From Temnopleurus reevesii (Eukaryota; Echinodermata; Echinoidea; Temnopleuroida; Temnopleuridae), in the NCBI GenBank assembly GCA_036244855.1, contig BQKZ01002559.1:18055-33180 (forward strand): a DNA stretch of 15,126 nt. Reading direction: 5' to 3'. Position numbers and translations under genes: made by a program. Positions 8,308 to 15,126 of this stretch are shown here, in pieces. The notes beneath the pieces are model-generated. The model was not told the DNA's origin. It did no database searches and saw only the letters and a program-made list of their open reading frames with translations. Within the stretch, counting starts at the first letter, position 1, and every line of letters begins with the position of its first letter.

Positions 8308-8824
8308 AAAGGGGTGGTCACACCGGCCGAACGGAGCTGTAGCAGTCCATTAGCAGTGCTGCCAAGTCTCCTGGATTCCGCAGGAGACTCCTGGAAATGG
8401 GCCACAATAAATGCATGTTTTTGAGCAATCTCCTGGATTATGGAAACATTGATGCCATTAGGTTGTGTGCATTTTATAGACATCTACTGGATTTCTTCCA
8501 CAATCTCCCTGATTGTTGCTGTTAAATGTTGGTAGCTCTGCATTAGCGGTAGGGATTTAATCTGAAAAGAGATACCCTAGAGTTTCGGTGTGTGCTTGTG
8601 CAGAGAGTGATACAGGGTATGCATTGTGTGACTACATCTGTTACACAGCATTGTTCCTTCCTACAGCCTAGGGTAAGGCAAAAACAATACAGTGTGTCAT
8701 GTAGTGAAAGGTTGCATACTCTGTATCATGCTCACACAAACACACAGAAAGCTTAGGGTCTGTACTTGCAGACTACGCTAAAGGACCGCTACAGCTCCGC
8801 TCGGCCGGTGTGACCATACCTTTA
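8308..8824. mobile_element. Long foldback element with nested insertion
   Basis: The outer ends TGGTCACACCGGCCGAACGG and the inverted copy on the right (8800-8817) match over about 35 bp, and the inversion continues inward. CCCTAGAGTTTC..GTGTGTGC (from 8575) has its complement ending near 8758. Without the 187-bp insertion at 8354-8540 it is about 330 bp and would fold into an almost complete hairpin. No coding sequence is present. Confidence 0.8.
8354..8540. mobile_element. 187-bp hAT-like MITE nested in the foldback
   Basis: It begins CAGTGCTGCCAA and ends TTGGTAGCTCTG, an imperfect inverted repeat with a hAT-like CAGNG start. The same 6 bp, CATTAG, flank it on both sides (8348-8353, 8541-8546) as a target duplication; hAT elements normally give 8 bp, so the superfamily is tentative. 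The interior repeats TCTCCTGG-type words. Confidence 0.65.
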
Positions 8825-8915
8825 GAATTACATCATCATCGAGCTAGACTCGAACAATGTATTTCAAAATGCTATCATTCCTGAAGTCTTCCTAATCTAC
8901 TTTTTCTTTTTACAG

Positions 8916-9004
8916 CTTGAGGCCATGTACAAGAAGGCCCACGATTCCATCAGGGCTGATCCAGAAGCCAAGCCGAAGAAGGAGTTTGCTGGAAAGACCA
9001 AGAG
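8916..9004 (+). CDS. RPL5: RPL5 exon 6 (uL18 residues 236-264 plus two bases)
   Basis: 29 codons plus AG of a split arginine codon, from LEAMYKKAHDSIRADPEAKPKKE to GKTK. It encodes the C-terminal helix and the start of the basic eukaryote-specific tail. The acceptor has a long T-rich tract ending in tacag at 8915; the donor is GTGAGA. It is the smallest complete exon and follows the largest intron of the window (2503 bp), which is inflated by several mobile elements. Confidence 0.96.
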
Positions 9005-9090
9005 GTGAGAGCCAAATACCTTCCAAATATTAGCTTTAGCTGTCTCGAGTTAACAAGCATGGCCATTTTTTTTAATAAAATATGTACGTG

Positions 9091-9413
9091 CAACTCTGCC
9101 TAAGTTGAATCTCTTGGGGAAAGAAGGACATATATTCGATTTAAAAGAAAATCAACTTAAAAGGTGTAAATGATACAGGTTTTTATTGGACTTGGTCCTT
9201 ATAATCTCATTGACTTAAGAATTATTCAACTGAGACAATTTTGTCTTAGGCAGAATCCACTATCTAGGTGGAATACGTCGGGACAAAAAAAAAATCTCTT
9301 TGATTTAGGCACTTAGAAGAGGTAAATGATAGAGGTTTTATATGACTTGATTCAAATAATCTTATCGACTTAGGAATTATTCAACTTAGACAATTTCGGC
9401 TTAGGTAGAGTTG
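9091..9413. repeat. Repeat with CAACTCTGCCTAAG ends and an internal duplication
   Basis: The ends CAACTCTGCCTAAG and the inverted CTTAGGTAGAGTTG are terminal inverted repeats. Inside, a unit of roughly 93 bp (GTAAATGAT..AGGTTTT.. to ..AGACAATTT) occurs twice in tandem, about 9163-9256 and 9321-9413. The end words resemble those of the small pogo-like element at 5094-5267. Confidence 0.65.
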
Positions 9414-9513
9414 TTCTTTGGCTTTTCATTCCCTTGTAACCTTGTAAGTCCTATTTTACACATGAAATGGGTGACTTNTATAAAAGATTTTGTAGCTTTG
9501 GACTTGTTTGAAC

Positions 9514-9589
9514 ACCCTGTGATGATATGCCAAAACACAGCTGGAATTACCGTATGATACACCTTGATTCAAGCTTGGCGGCTGAGGGT
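9514..9589 (+). ncRNA. Intronic C/D box snoRNA, copy 4 (18S U627-type guide)
   Basis: Located in RPL5 intron 6. Box C GTGATGA 9519-9525, guide 9539-9552, D' ATGA 9554-9557, C' TGATTC 9565-9570, box D CTGA 9582-9585, terminal stem ACCC 9514-9517 with GGGT 9586-9589. It differs from copy 2 at six positions, all outside the guide and boxes. It lies 370 bp upstream of the exon 7 acceptor, the shortest such distance of the four. Confidence 0.92.
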
Positions 9590-9655
9590 ATTACGACCAA
9601 ATAAAAATGCAGGTGGTGTTTGGCATATGCACATTTCCCCACTACGAGTTCATTA

Positions 9656-9740
9656 CAGTGGAATACCATGATGTTGAGGTTGTTGGAACCATGAAAATAG
9701 ACCTCTTGCAGAGATGCCAGATTTCAGGCAAAAGCCTGAA
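9656..9740. repeat. Pogo-like terminal fragment and hairpin in intron 6
   Basis: CAGTGGAATACC..GGAACCATGAAAAT..ACCTC (9656-9714) resembles the ends of the element at 11802-13402, without a matching second end. A perfect hairpin TTCAGGC-AAAA-GCCTGAA follows at 9723-9740. Probably transposon debris. Confidence 0.5.
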
Positions 9741-9959
9741 TTAAAGACCTGGCTTTTTATTATCAGGCCACAGGTTTAGCATGATTTAGGTGTACAAATG
9801 TTACATTCTTCACAATTTTCAGGGTAAGAAGTTGGTTTGCCTTCTGCATAATCTAGTACAGGACACCACTTTGATTGTTCTTTCCTCGTGCTTGAGTTCC
9901 AGCTATTTGATGAATCGGTTCCACATTTACCTTATTTTCTTTCCTTCCTTTCCCCACAG

Positions 9960-10053
9960 ATGGAACCGTGCCAAGATGACCCTCGCTCAACGCAAGGACC
10001 GCGTCAAACAGAAGAAGGCTTCCTTCCTCTGGGCCAACCAGTCTCACGACTAA
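9960..10053 (+). CDS. RPL5: RPL5 exon 7, C-terminal end and stop
   Basis: One base completing Arg (AG|A), then 30 codons and TAA at 10051-10053. It reads WNRAKMTLAQRKDRVKQKKA and ends SFLWANQSHD. The WNR.KM.LAQ.KDRV.QKKASFL motif is the standard end of animal uL18. The last residues, ANQSHD, differ from the alanine- and glutamate-rich vertebrate ending, which is normal for this variable tail. The acceptor is ccccacag ending at 9959, after a pyrimidine-rich tract. Confidence 0.97.
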
Positions 10054-10325
10054 CCCCTCAGCTCTCCATCCTCCTCAAGAAACACCAATCTCACAAGTAC
10101 TCCATTTCCAGAATGAACAATGATACCAGAAACCACATGAATCACATCACATGGGACACATTACATGGAATTCTCCGCTCTTCGTTGTATCTGTCGTAGA
10201 TGCTGGCTGACTAAGAACGAATTAAATAATTGACTGGCGAACGACATGATGACATCGGCAACCAACTAGCAATGGGCTGGTTGAATACAGTGTAGCTAAT
10301 AAATACAGATTCGTATTTAAAATGC
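10054..10325 (+). terminator. RPL5 3' UTR and poly(A) signal
   Basis: A canonical AATAAA lies at 10298-10303, about 245 bp after the stop codon. It is followed at about 10328-10350 by a G/T-rich stretch (tggttgtgtgatgttt) suited to a downstream cleavage element. Cleavage is therefore expected near 10315-10325; the exact site cannot be read from the sequence. No competing AATAAA is seen between the stop and this one. Confidence 0.8.
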
Positions 10326-10605
10326 ATTATGGTTGTGTGATGTTTCATTTTGTAGTTTTACTTGCTTACTGAGCAGAGATTCCAAGTGATTTGGAATATG
10401 AATGAGGTCAAAACAAGTTGAATAATGCAACAGCTGAACGAAAGTTGGAGAAAACGTGACAATAACCGTACTCTCAGCCATTCACTTGTACATGTTACGG
10501 TTGGCATCTCTGTTTGAGTTATGTGCTCTCTGATTGAGCTGAAAGCATGGTGATTATTGATTGGCTTATGAGAGGATTAGAGGATTATAAAGCCGAGAGA
10601 CATGA
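10326..10605. other. Downstream of RPL5: nothing recognised
   Basis: AT-rich intergenic DNA with no recognisable gene, repeat or RNA. Confidence 0.6.
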
Positions 10606-10756
10606 GGGGTGTTGTTCAAAAGTTGCAATTGGTTGCAGTTGATAGGAACACACCAATCAAAATCATTGTTTCATGCACAAATGAAAATGTGTGTTACAAT
10701 TTGCAACTGATTTGCAGTTTATTTGCGATCCATTGCAACTTTTGAACAATGCCCCC
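10606..10756. mobile_element. 150-bp MITE with GTTCAAAAGTTGCAAT ends, copy 1
   Basis: Terminal inverted repeats at 10606-10629 and 10732-10755 match at 22 of 24 bases. The centre contains CACCAATCAAAATCATTGTTTCATG, shared with a second copy at 11620-11773. No coding content. Confidence 0.85.
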
Positions 10757-10771
10757 TTAGCTAGATAACCA

Positions 10772-10930
10772 AGGGGGTGTTTCATAGAGATTTGTCGCAT
10801 AGACAATGAGTCAGCGCTGACAAATTCCTTGATTGTGATTGGATAAAAAGCACCATAGCTGACAGTTGCTATGGGAACTGTCGGAAAATGACTCCTTGTC
10901 GCTGCGAAAAATCTTGATGAAACAACCCCT
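10772..10930. mobile_element. 159-bp MITE with GGGTGTTTCAT ends
   Basis: The left end AGGGGGTGTTTCATAGAGAT and the right end ATCTTGATGAAACAACCCCT are inverted copies. The inversion continues inward through TTTGTCGCA..GACAA.GAGTCA. It lies only 15 bp from the preceding MITE. Confidence 0.8.
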
Positions 10931-11046
10931 GAAATGCCAAACCTACCAAAATATGCAACAGGATAGAAAAAAATAGCCAAACCAATTTTTTGTCATGAGA
11001 AAAAACATGTTTATAATAAAAATACTCTTTCTGGCATGAGATAATA

Positions 11047-11150
11047 CAGTGGAAACCTTGCTATAAGAAGGTCCGTAGGATATGTGAAATAAAAATATAA
11101 TATGTAGAGCTGGGACTTAGCAACTGGCGTTGTTGTAGGTCATTTGTGTT
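11047..11150. repeat. Solo pogo-like terminal repeat 1
   Basis: TA|CAGTGGAAACCTTGCTATAAGAAGGTCC, then AGAGCTGGGAC, resembles the left end of the element at 11802. No matching right end is seen nearby. Confidence 0.55.
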
Positions 11151-11516
11151 TTTAATAACGAGCTTCCACATTATTTTGTTTCGCCATTTAGCAACCCTCA
11201 CTTTAAATTCTGTCTTGGTTCATATTTCAGGAGATTGGCATTTCTGGATTACTCTAAACAGAAATCTTTGAGAGCATTTAACTTGGGTTAAAATTTTAAA
11301 TTTTTTCACTACAGGACACACAACTCAATATTCCAAAACGTTCAACAATGATCACCATTCACTCTTGTGCAAAAGTTCAACCTTTTTTTCTTGGAAACCG
11401 AAAATATTGCCAAAGAATTTTTAAAAAATGCAGGAGTAGAAATACCTGAAGAGCTGAGCTATAAAAGAGTGTGGGGCATGTGTGTGTGTTTGTATGGGTA
11501 TATGAGTGAGAGAATA

Positions 11517-11590
11517 CAGTGAAGCCTTGTTAAAAGAAGGTCCTTGAGACCATGAAAATGTCCTCGTTTTCTCGGGTATCATGAAATATT
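11517..11590. repeat. Solo pogo-like terminal repeat 2
   Basis: TA|CAGTGAAGCCTTGTTAAAAGAAGGTCC, then GAGACCATGAAAATGTCCTCG, is the same type of end as at 11047 and 11802 and has the same orientation. Confidence 0.6.
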
Positions 11591-11619
11591 TGGAAGAGAA
11601 ACAAGAGAGTGCAAGACTA

Positions 11620-11773
11620 GGGGGTGTACCGTGTTGTTCAGAAGTTGCAGTTGATCAAAACGCACCAATCAAAATCATTGTTTCATGCGCATATTATTAA
11701 ATGTGCATACCGTGCGCGAATGAAAATGCGTGCTACAATTGTCAAAGTTGCAGTTGATTTTGAGCAACGCCCC
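11620..11773. mobile_element. MITE with GTTCAGAAGTTGCA ends, copy 2
   Basis: Second copy of the family at 10606-10756, sharing GTTGTTCARAAGTTGCARTTG and CCAATCAAAATCATTGTTTC and ending GAGCAACGCCCC. It is more diverged, with extra bases near both ends. It ends 28 bp before the 1601-bp element. Confidence 0.75.
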
Positions 11774-11949
11774 ATAAGACTATAAAAACCACCTTTGTGT
11801 ACAGTGGAACTCTGTATAAAGAGCTACTTGTGACCACGAAAAATAACTTCTACATGTAGCAGTAATCTTGTTATAGCAGGGTTAAAACAATGAATTATAA
11901 AGCGCTGGGACCAAACTTATATCTTTTTCTCAGAAATATTGTTATATCA

Positions 11950-12114
11950 GGGGCTTGTAACATAAAAGATGCAATTGAACTTGCAATAAGTATTTATCGT
12001 AAGTCTATGGCAAAACCAGAGAGTATTAATGTTAATACTCTCTGGGCAAAACGTGTACCAAAGAGATGCAATTAATTGCAAGATTATTTGCATCTTTTTT
12101 ATGTTACAGGCCCC
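11950..12114. mobile_element. 165-bp MITE nested in the 1601-bp element
   Basis: The ends GGGGCTTGTAACATAAAAGATGCA and the inverted copy ending in GTTACAGGCCCC match over about 40 bp. The centre is a perfect 14-bp inverted repeat with a 2-nt loop (12016-12045). CAGG lies at both junctions (11948-11951 and 12114-12117). Confidence 0.8.
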
Positions 12115-12117
12115 AGG

Positions 12118-13249
12118 TCTCCTTATACCATGTTTTCACTGTTTCTGACCTCATTTTTAACAAGGCTCTATATGACATTGTGTTAGATCACATAAAGTGC
12201 ATTGGGGATATGAATGAACTTTGATGTAGTGCTCCAAAGATATACCAGGTGCATGGGCAGAAAGAGGAAAAAAATCTACACTATATTTGACCATTTTTAT
12301 TCTGTCCTTTGTCACTGGATGCAGATAAATTTTTAATTAAAATAATCACTCGAGTGGTCTCAAATTGGCAGCGCAGGCATCCTTTGAAAATCACCAATTT
12401 CCACCCAAATTTGTAACTTTTTAACATACTTTTTGACAAAGGAGATTCAATATGGCAACATAACATTCAATTGGAACGTTCTAAAAACAGAATTTTAAAT
12501 ATTCGAGTTGCCAATTTAGGAAAGGAATAGTGATTGAATTTGTTGCAAAATAATTCCTGTCCTAAATGGGATCATGGATTTGTTGGAACGTTGTCCCGCC
12601 AAGAGAGAATGGCACTGGGGCCAATTTATGGCCATGATCATCATAGATTAAAGGCATTGTTTAACATTGTTTTCATTTAAAAAATTCTCAACTTCCAGAT
12701 CCTAGAGGTTATCTGAAAGGTTGATGGTGCATATAAACTAAACTGGGAAAATATTAGGCTTTAAAATTAACGTCTAGTGCTTGAAACAAGCAAAAATCTA
12801 AAACGTTGCCTCCATAGGCATTGTACATGAATTAATGCGTCATCCTAATGCTTTAATTCAATGTACATAGATTTCTCGATAGTGCATGAATAACTTTCTT
12901 TATTTTTGGATCCTCTGTTGATTTTTCATCTATCTGAATATATTTAGATAGGACAGACAGCCCGGCTTGAGAATTTTTTTAATTAAACATTTTTAAGGTG
13001 CCTTTGAGCTGAAATTTGAGTAGTGTGGCTGCTTCATTCTTTGTACTACCGGAATTAATATGGTAATAAAAACAAGGATAGCTTTAGTATATTTGCAGGA
13101 TGAAAAAAATGGAACCAGAAAATGGTTGCCATGGAAATATCTGGCATAAATATTTTCGGCCAGGGGATCATATGGCACAAAATAATGCAATGGTACTTCG
13201 GGATTTTGGAAGAAGATTCCCCAACACATTTGAGCCTCATAAAGAGGTC
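12118..13249. other. Interior of the 1601-bp element: no gene seen
   Basis: AT-rich, with a hairpin TGTACAT..GAATTAA at 12822-12867. Short open frames have no recognisable domains. Confidence 0.55.
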
Positions 13250-13433
13250 GCATTTAGCGAGAAACCTGTTATAACAAGTTGATTTTATTGGTCCCAGCTC
13301 TTTATAGTTCTTTGGAGGTTTTTACCCTGATATAGTGAGGAACATGACATAACAAGGTAATTTTCATGGTCCCAAGGATTTAGTTATAAAGAGGTTTTAC
13401 TGTATTATATAGGTCCTTTGGCTTAAAATATGA

Positions 13434-13610
13434 CCTCGGTTGTGTTTCATACAAAATGTGTGTGGATCTACGTATGACTTTACGAACAATTGGTGATCCG
13501 TTCTTCGGTGCGATTCAGCACCAGGAGTTATTGAGTGCAAGATGGGATCCCCACTCGATCGTACAGTAATGCGTAGATCTACGCACAGCTTTATGAAACA
13601 CAACTCAGGG
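13434..13610. mobile_element. 177-bp MITE with TTGTGTTTCAT ends
   Basis: The left arm CGGTTGTGTTTCATACAAA and the right arm CTTTATGAAACACAACTCAG are inverted, with inner GTGGATCTACGTA against GCGTAGATCTACGC. It belongs to the same family as the 65-bp hairpin at 7939-8003. Confidence 0.8.
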
Positions 13611-13749
13611 TTATGTTTCATAAAGTTGTTCACAGAGCTAGACACTTCTCGCTCTGCGCACAACCGGTCACCCTTTCTCTGGCAGCGTAGGGTTTTATCA
13701 TACCAAAGAATGGGTCACCAGTTGTGCATAGCTCTATGCTCCATCCCTG
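13606..13749. mobile_element. Adjacent hairpin MITE
   Basis: It begins CAGGGTTATGTTTCATAAAG and ends ATCCCTG. The inner inverted blocks are GCGCACAACCGGTCACCC (13657-13674) and GGGTCACCAGTTGTGC (13711-13726). It overlaps the end of the preceding element by the shared CAGGG. Confidence 0.65.
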
Positions 13750-13782
13750 GTTGTGTAATGATTACAGTATTGATCAAAATAA

Positions 13783-13920
13783 GGTGACTCGGGGAATTCC
13801 TTTTTCCCGAACACCATCCGTTCGTGGAATGGTCTGCCCGAGTTTGTGATTTCATCGCCTTCCTTGGACGTCTTCAAGTCGCGAATTGGAGATGTCCCAC
13901 TTCCTCTTCAACTCACATGA
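13783..13920 (+). pseudogene. 3' end of a non-LTR retrotransposon ORF (reverse transcriptase protein C-terminus)
   Basis: The frame reads NSFFPNTIRSWNGLPEFVIS then SPSLDVFKSRI and stops at TGA 13918-13920. The pattern FFP.TI..WN.LP..V...PSLD.FK.R is the familiar end of the ORF2 protein of jockey/CR1/RTE-type LINEs, past the reverse transcriptase domain. Only about 45 codons remain: upstream of 13783 is MITE sequence, so the copy is 5' truncated and dead. The following DNA up to a GAA run (14050-14067) is probably its 3' UTR and tail. Confidence 0.8.
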
Positions 13921-14068
13921 GAAGACTTTGTAAATATTGTAAATAGTATATCTTCAAGCGGGTTCTAAGTTCAAAGCATGTTTTGTGAGCAAGAAATACA
14001 AACAACTGATGTGCGACAATAGTCCTTGGAGGTTTTATGCACACTACAGGAAGAAGAAGAAGAAGAAC
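13921..14068 (+). mobile_element. Probable 3' UTR and GAA tail of the LINE remnant
   Basis: About 130 bp of AT-rich sequence runs from the ORF stop to (GAA)n at 14050-14067. Short microsatellite tails of this kind are typical of CR1- and RTE-like LINEs. Confidence 0.55.
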
Positions 14069-14072
14069 AGTG

Positions 14073-14133
14073 TCCCACCATGTCCCTTGAAAATGCATGC
14101 ATTTTACATAGGCCTTGGTGGGACATGGTGGGA
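14073..14133. repeat. Perfect 14-bp inverted repeat with palindromic centre
   Basis: TCCCACCATGTCCC (14073-14086) and its exact complement GGGACATGGTGGGA (14120-14133) enclose a further 16-bp palindrome AAAATGCATGCATTTT (14090-14105). It lies directly after the LINE tail. Confidence 0.7.
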
Positions 14134-14692
14134 ATCGGTTCCCTTTATTTCGATCAGTAACTGCGCATGAGCCCCAAAAATTGTCGTTTCACTCAGAAAT
14201 AACTAAATTAAATTAGGAAATTTCAGATGACCTTACACAAATGAGTTTCAACTGGATGAGAAAGACTGAATAACAAGACTACAATCGACAAACATTTGGA
14301 CATTTTGAAAAGGCTTTTAATATATTCATCTGGTATTTACAAGGTATTTTGTGGCATTTGCCTACATATATGAATTATGATACACAATATATTATTCAGG
14401 AATTTGACTGATTTACTTGGAATACAATAGACAACTTCATTCAATTTTGTCTGCAATTTCGCCCATGTTTTCACAAAGTTATTTGATATAGGATACCCGT
14501 CGAATAAGTGCTATGTTGCGATTTCATTGTCTTCATGCAACAATACTCTTTGGTTACTTCGTGAAAACACGGACGATTTCTGATCTATTCTTTACTTTAC
14601 TCCTAAAGCTTTGGACCATGAAATAATTACTAAGCTCACTGCTTATATAAAGAATAATTGAAAAAAAAGACATTCTTGATTTTCTTTGGTCT
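14134..14692. other. Intergenic AT-rich DNA: nothing recognised
   Basis: No open frame, RNA or repeat that I can support. Confidence 0.55.
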
Positions 14693-15126
14693 TAAAGGGG
14701 AATTACACCCGGACAATAATGTACGGTCAGTAAATGAAGAAAAATCAGATGAACAAATTGTGAAAATTTGAGCAAAATCGGATAATCCGTTCAAAAGTTA
14801 TGAATTTTCAAAGTTATAATTTCCACCTGGGCTGGGCATCCTTGAATTGGCAACGTAAAGCCAATTAGCATAATATGTGATGTCATACATGGAGAACTCC
14901 TCATTCATTTTGTATATGAATTTATTGAAAATGGATCAATATCATAATTCAAATGAGGAATCAGTACCATTCTTTCTGGAATGTTTGCAGAATTGATGTG
15001 GCTATAAAATATTTATCTGAAAAAACAAAATTTTGTCCACTTTTCTGGAAAAAGAGGAAAATAGGAAATTTTGTGTACAAAGTGAATGGAGAGTTCTCCA
15101 TGTTGGCAGCCATTTTGTGCCTGTAC
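14693..15126. repeat. Start of a dispersed repeat, cut by the window edge
   Basis: It begins TAAAGGGGAATTACACCCGGA and continues with GTGAAAATTTGAGCAAAATCGG and GTTATGAATTTTCAAAGTTAT, wording I associate with small repeats in sea urchins and other invertebrate deuterostomes (from memory, not searched). ACATGGAGAACTC (14887-14899) is inverted at 15091-15103, so the unit is internally palindromic. The far end lies beyond the window. Confidence 0.6.

Larger units (their letters stand above)
2327..10325 (+). other. RPL5: RPL5 gene, exon 2 through 3' end (exon 1 not seen)
   Basis: This is the gene for ribosomal protein uL18 (eukaryotic L5). In animals it binds 5S rRNA and, with RPL11, forms the 5S RNP of the 60S central protuberance; the free 5S RNP also inhibits MDM2. 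Six coding exons with AG/GT borders join in frame to 294 residues, or 295 with the missing Met, close to the roughly 297 of vertebrates. Introns in the window are 1409, 788, 1187, 2503 and 955 bp. The first coding residues seen are [12 protein letters not shown], the second residue onward of the family, so the ATG must lie on an upstream exon, as in vertebrate RPL5. I found no ATG followed by a good donor in 1-2326, so exon 1 and the promoter are probably outside the window. Four introns carry snoRNAs, so transcription and splicing should also feed rRNA modification. Confidence 0.96.
11802..13402. mobile_element. 1601-bp pogo-like non-autonomous element
   Basis: TA at 11800-11801 and 13403-13404 flank termini CAGT...ACTG. 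The arms are imperfect inverted repeats over more than 110 bp (11802-11950 against about 13250-13402), with shared blocks such as GACCAYGAAAA, TATAAAGMGCTGGGACCAA and TTGTTATAWCAGG. A TA duplication and CAGT ends indicate the Tc1/mariner-pogo group. The interior has no transposase-like open frame (longest about 86 codons, no motif), so it depends on another copy for movement. A MITE is inserted in its left arm. Confidence 0.75.

Noticed and set aside
9478..9478. Ambiguous base n as a possible variant
   Set aside because: A single unresolved base in an intron, 36 bp before snoRNA copy 4, with no effect on any call.
9888..10199. 103-codon frame overlapping RPL5 exon 7
   Set aside because: Shadow of the true exon 7 frame, crossing the acceptor and the real stop codon.
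1..15126. CRISPR arrays, operons or bacterial regulatory sites
   Set aside because: The DNA is clearly animal nuclear; repeats are inverted transposon ends, not regularly spaced direct repeats.

Overview
The window is eukaryotic nuclear DNA, AT-rich and full of introns. It carries one recognisable protein gene: RPL5, encoding large-subunit ribosomal protein uL18 (L5), on the + strand. Six coding exons (2327-2512, 3922-4056, 4845-5047, 6235-6412, 8916-9004, 9960-10053) join in frame into 294 codons. They lack only an initiator methionine, which in other animals sits alone on exon 1. A poly(A) signal follows at 10298. The protein is animal-type, and the dense small palindromic elements resemble those of sea urchins and relatives. 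I infer an invertebrate deuterostome, most likely an echinoid, with moderate confidence.

The most interesting content is in the RPL5 introns. Introns 2, 4, 5 and 6 each hold one copy of the same 76-nt C/D box small nucleolar RNA (3427-3502, 5293-5370, 6861-6936, 9514-9589). All four have identical box spacing (C - 28 nt - D' - 7 nt - C' - 11 nt - D), an ACCC/GGGT terminal stem and an invariant 14-nt guide. The guide is perfectly complementary to the universal 18S rRNA segment CGGUAAUUCCAGCU. The D+5 rule places the methylation on the U equivalent to human 18S U627 and yeast U578, the site served by SNORD65 and snR77. Intron 3 and the visible part of intron 1 have no copy. The gene therefore seems to make both a 60S protein and several doses of a 40S-rRNA modification guide.

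Region by region: 1-2326 is upstream DNA, probably part of intron 1, with a cluster of diverged inverted and direct repeats (about 285-1622) and a possible MITE (1756-2021). 2327-10325 is RPL5 from exon 2 to the 3' end. Its introns hold the snoRNAs, a tRNA-derived SINE (5904-6200), a MITE flanked by TTAA (7432-7826), a 65-bp hairpin (7939-8003), a foldback element (8001-8171), a long foldback carrying a nested hAT-like insertion (8308-8824), and others. 10326-15126 has no protein gene I can support. It holds two adjacent MITEs (10606-10756, 10772-10930), pogo-like terminal-repeat fragments, a 1601-bp pogo-like non-autonomous element with a MITE nested in it (11802-13402), two hairpin elements (13434-13749), the end of a dead non-LTR retrotransposon ORF (13783-13920), a hairpin (14073-14133), and the start of another repeat that runs off the window (14693-15126).
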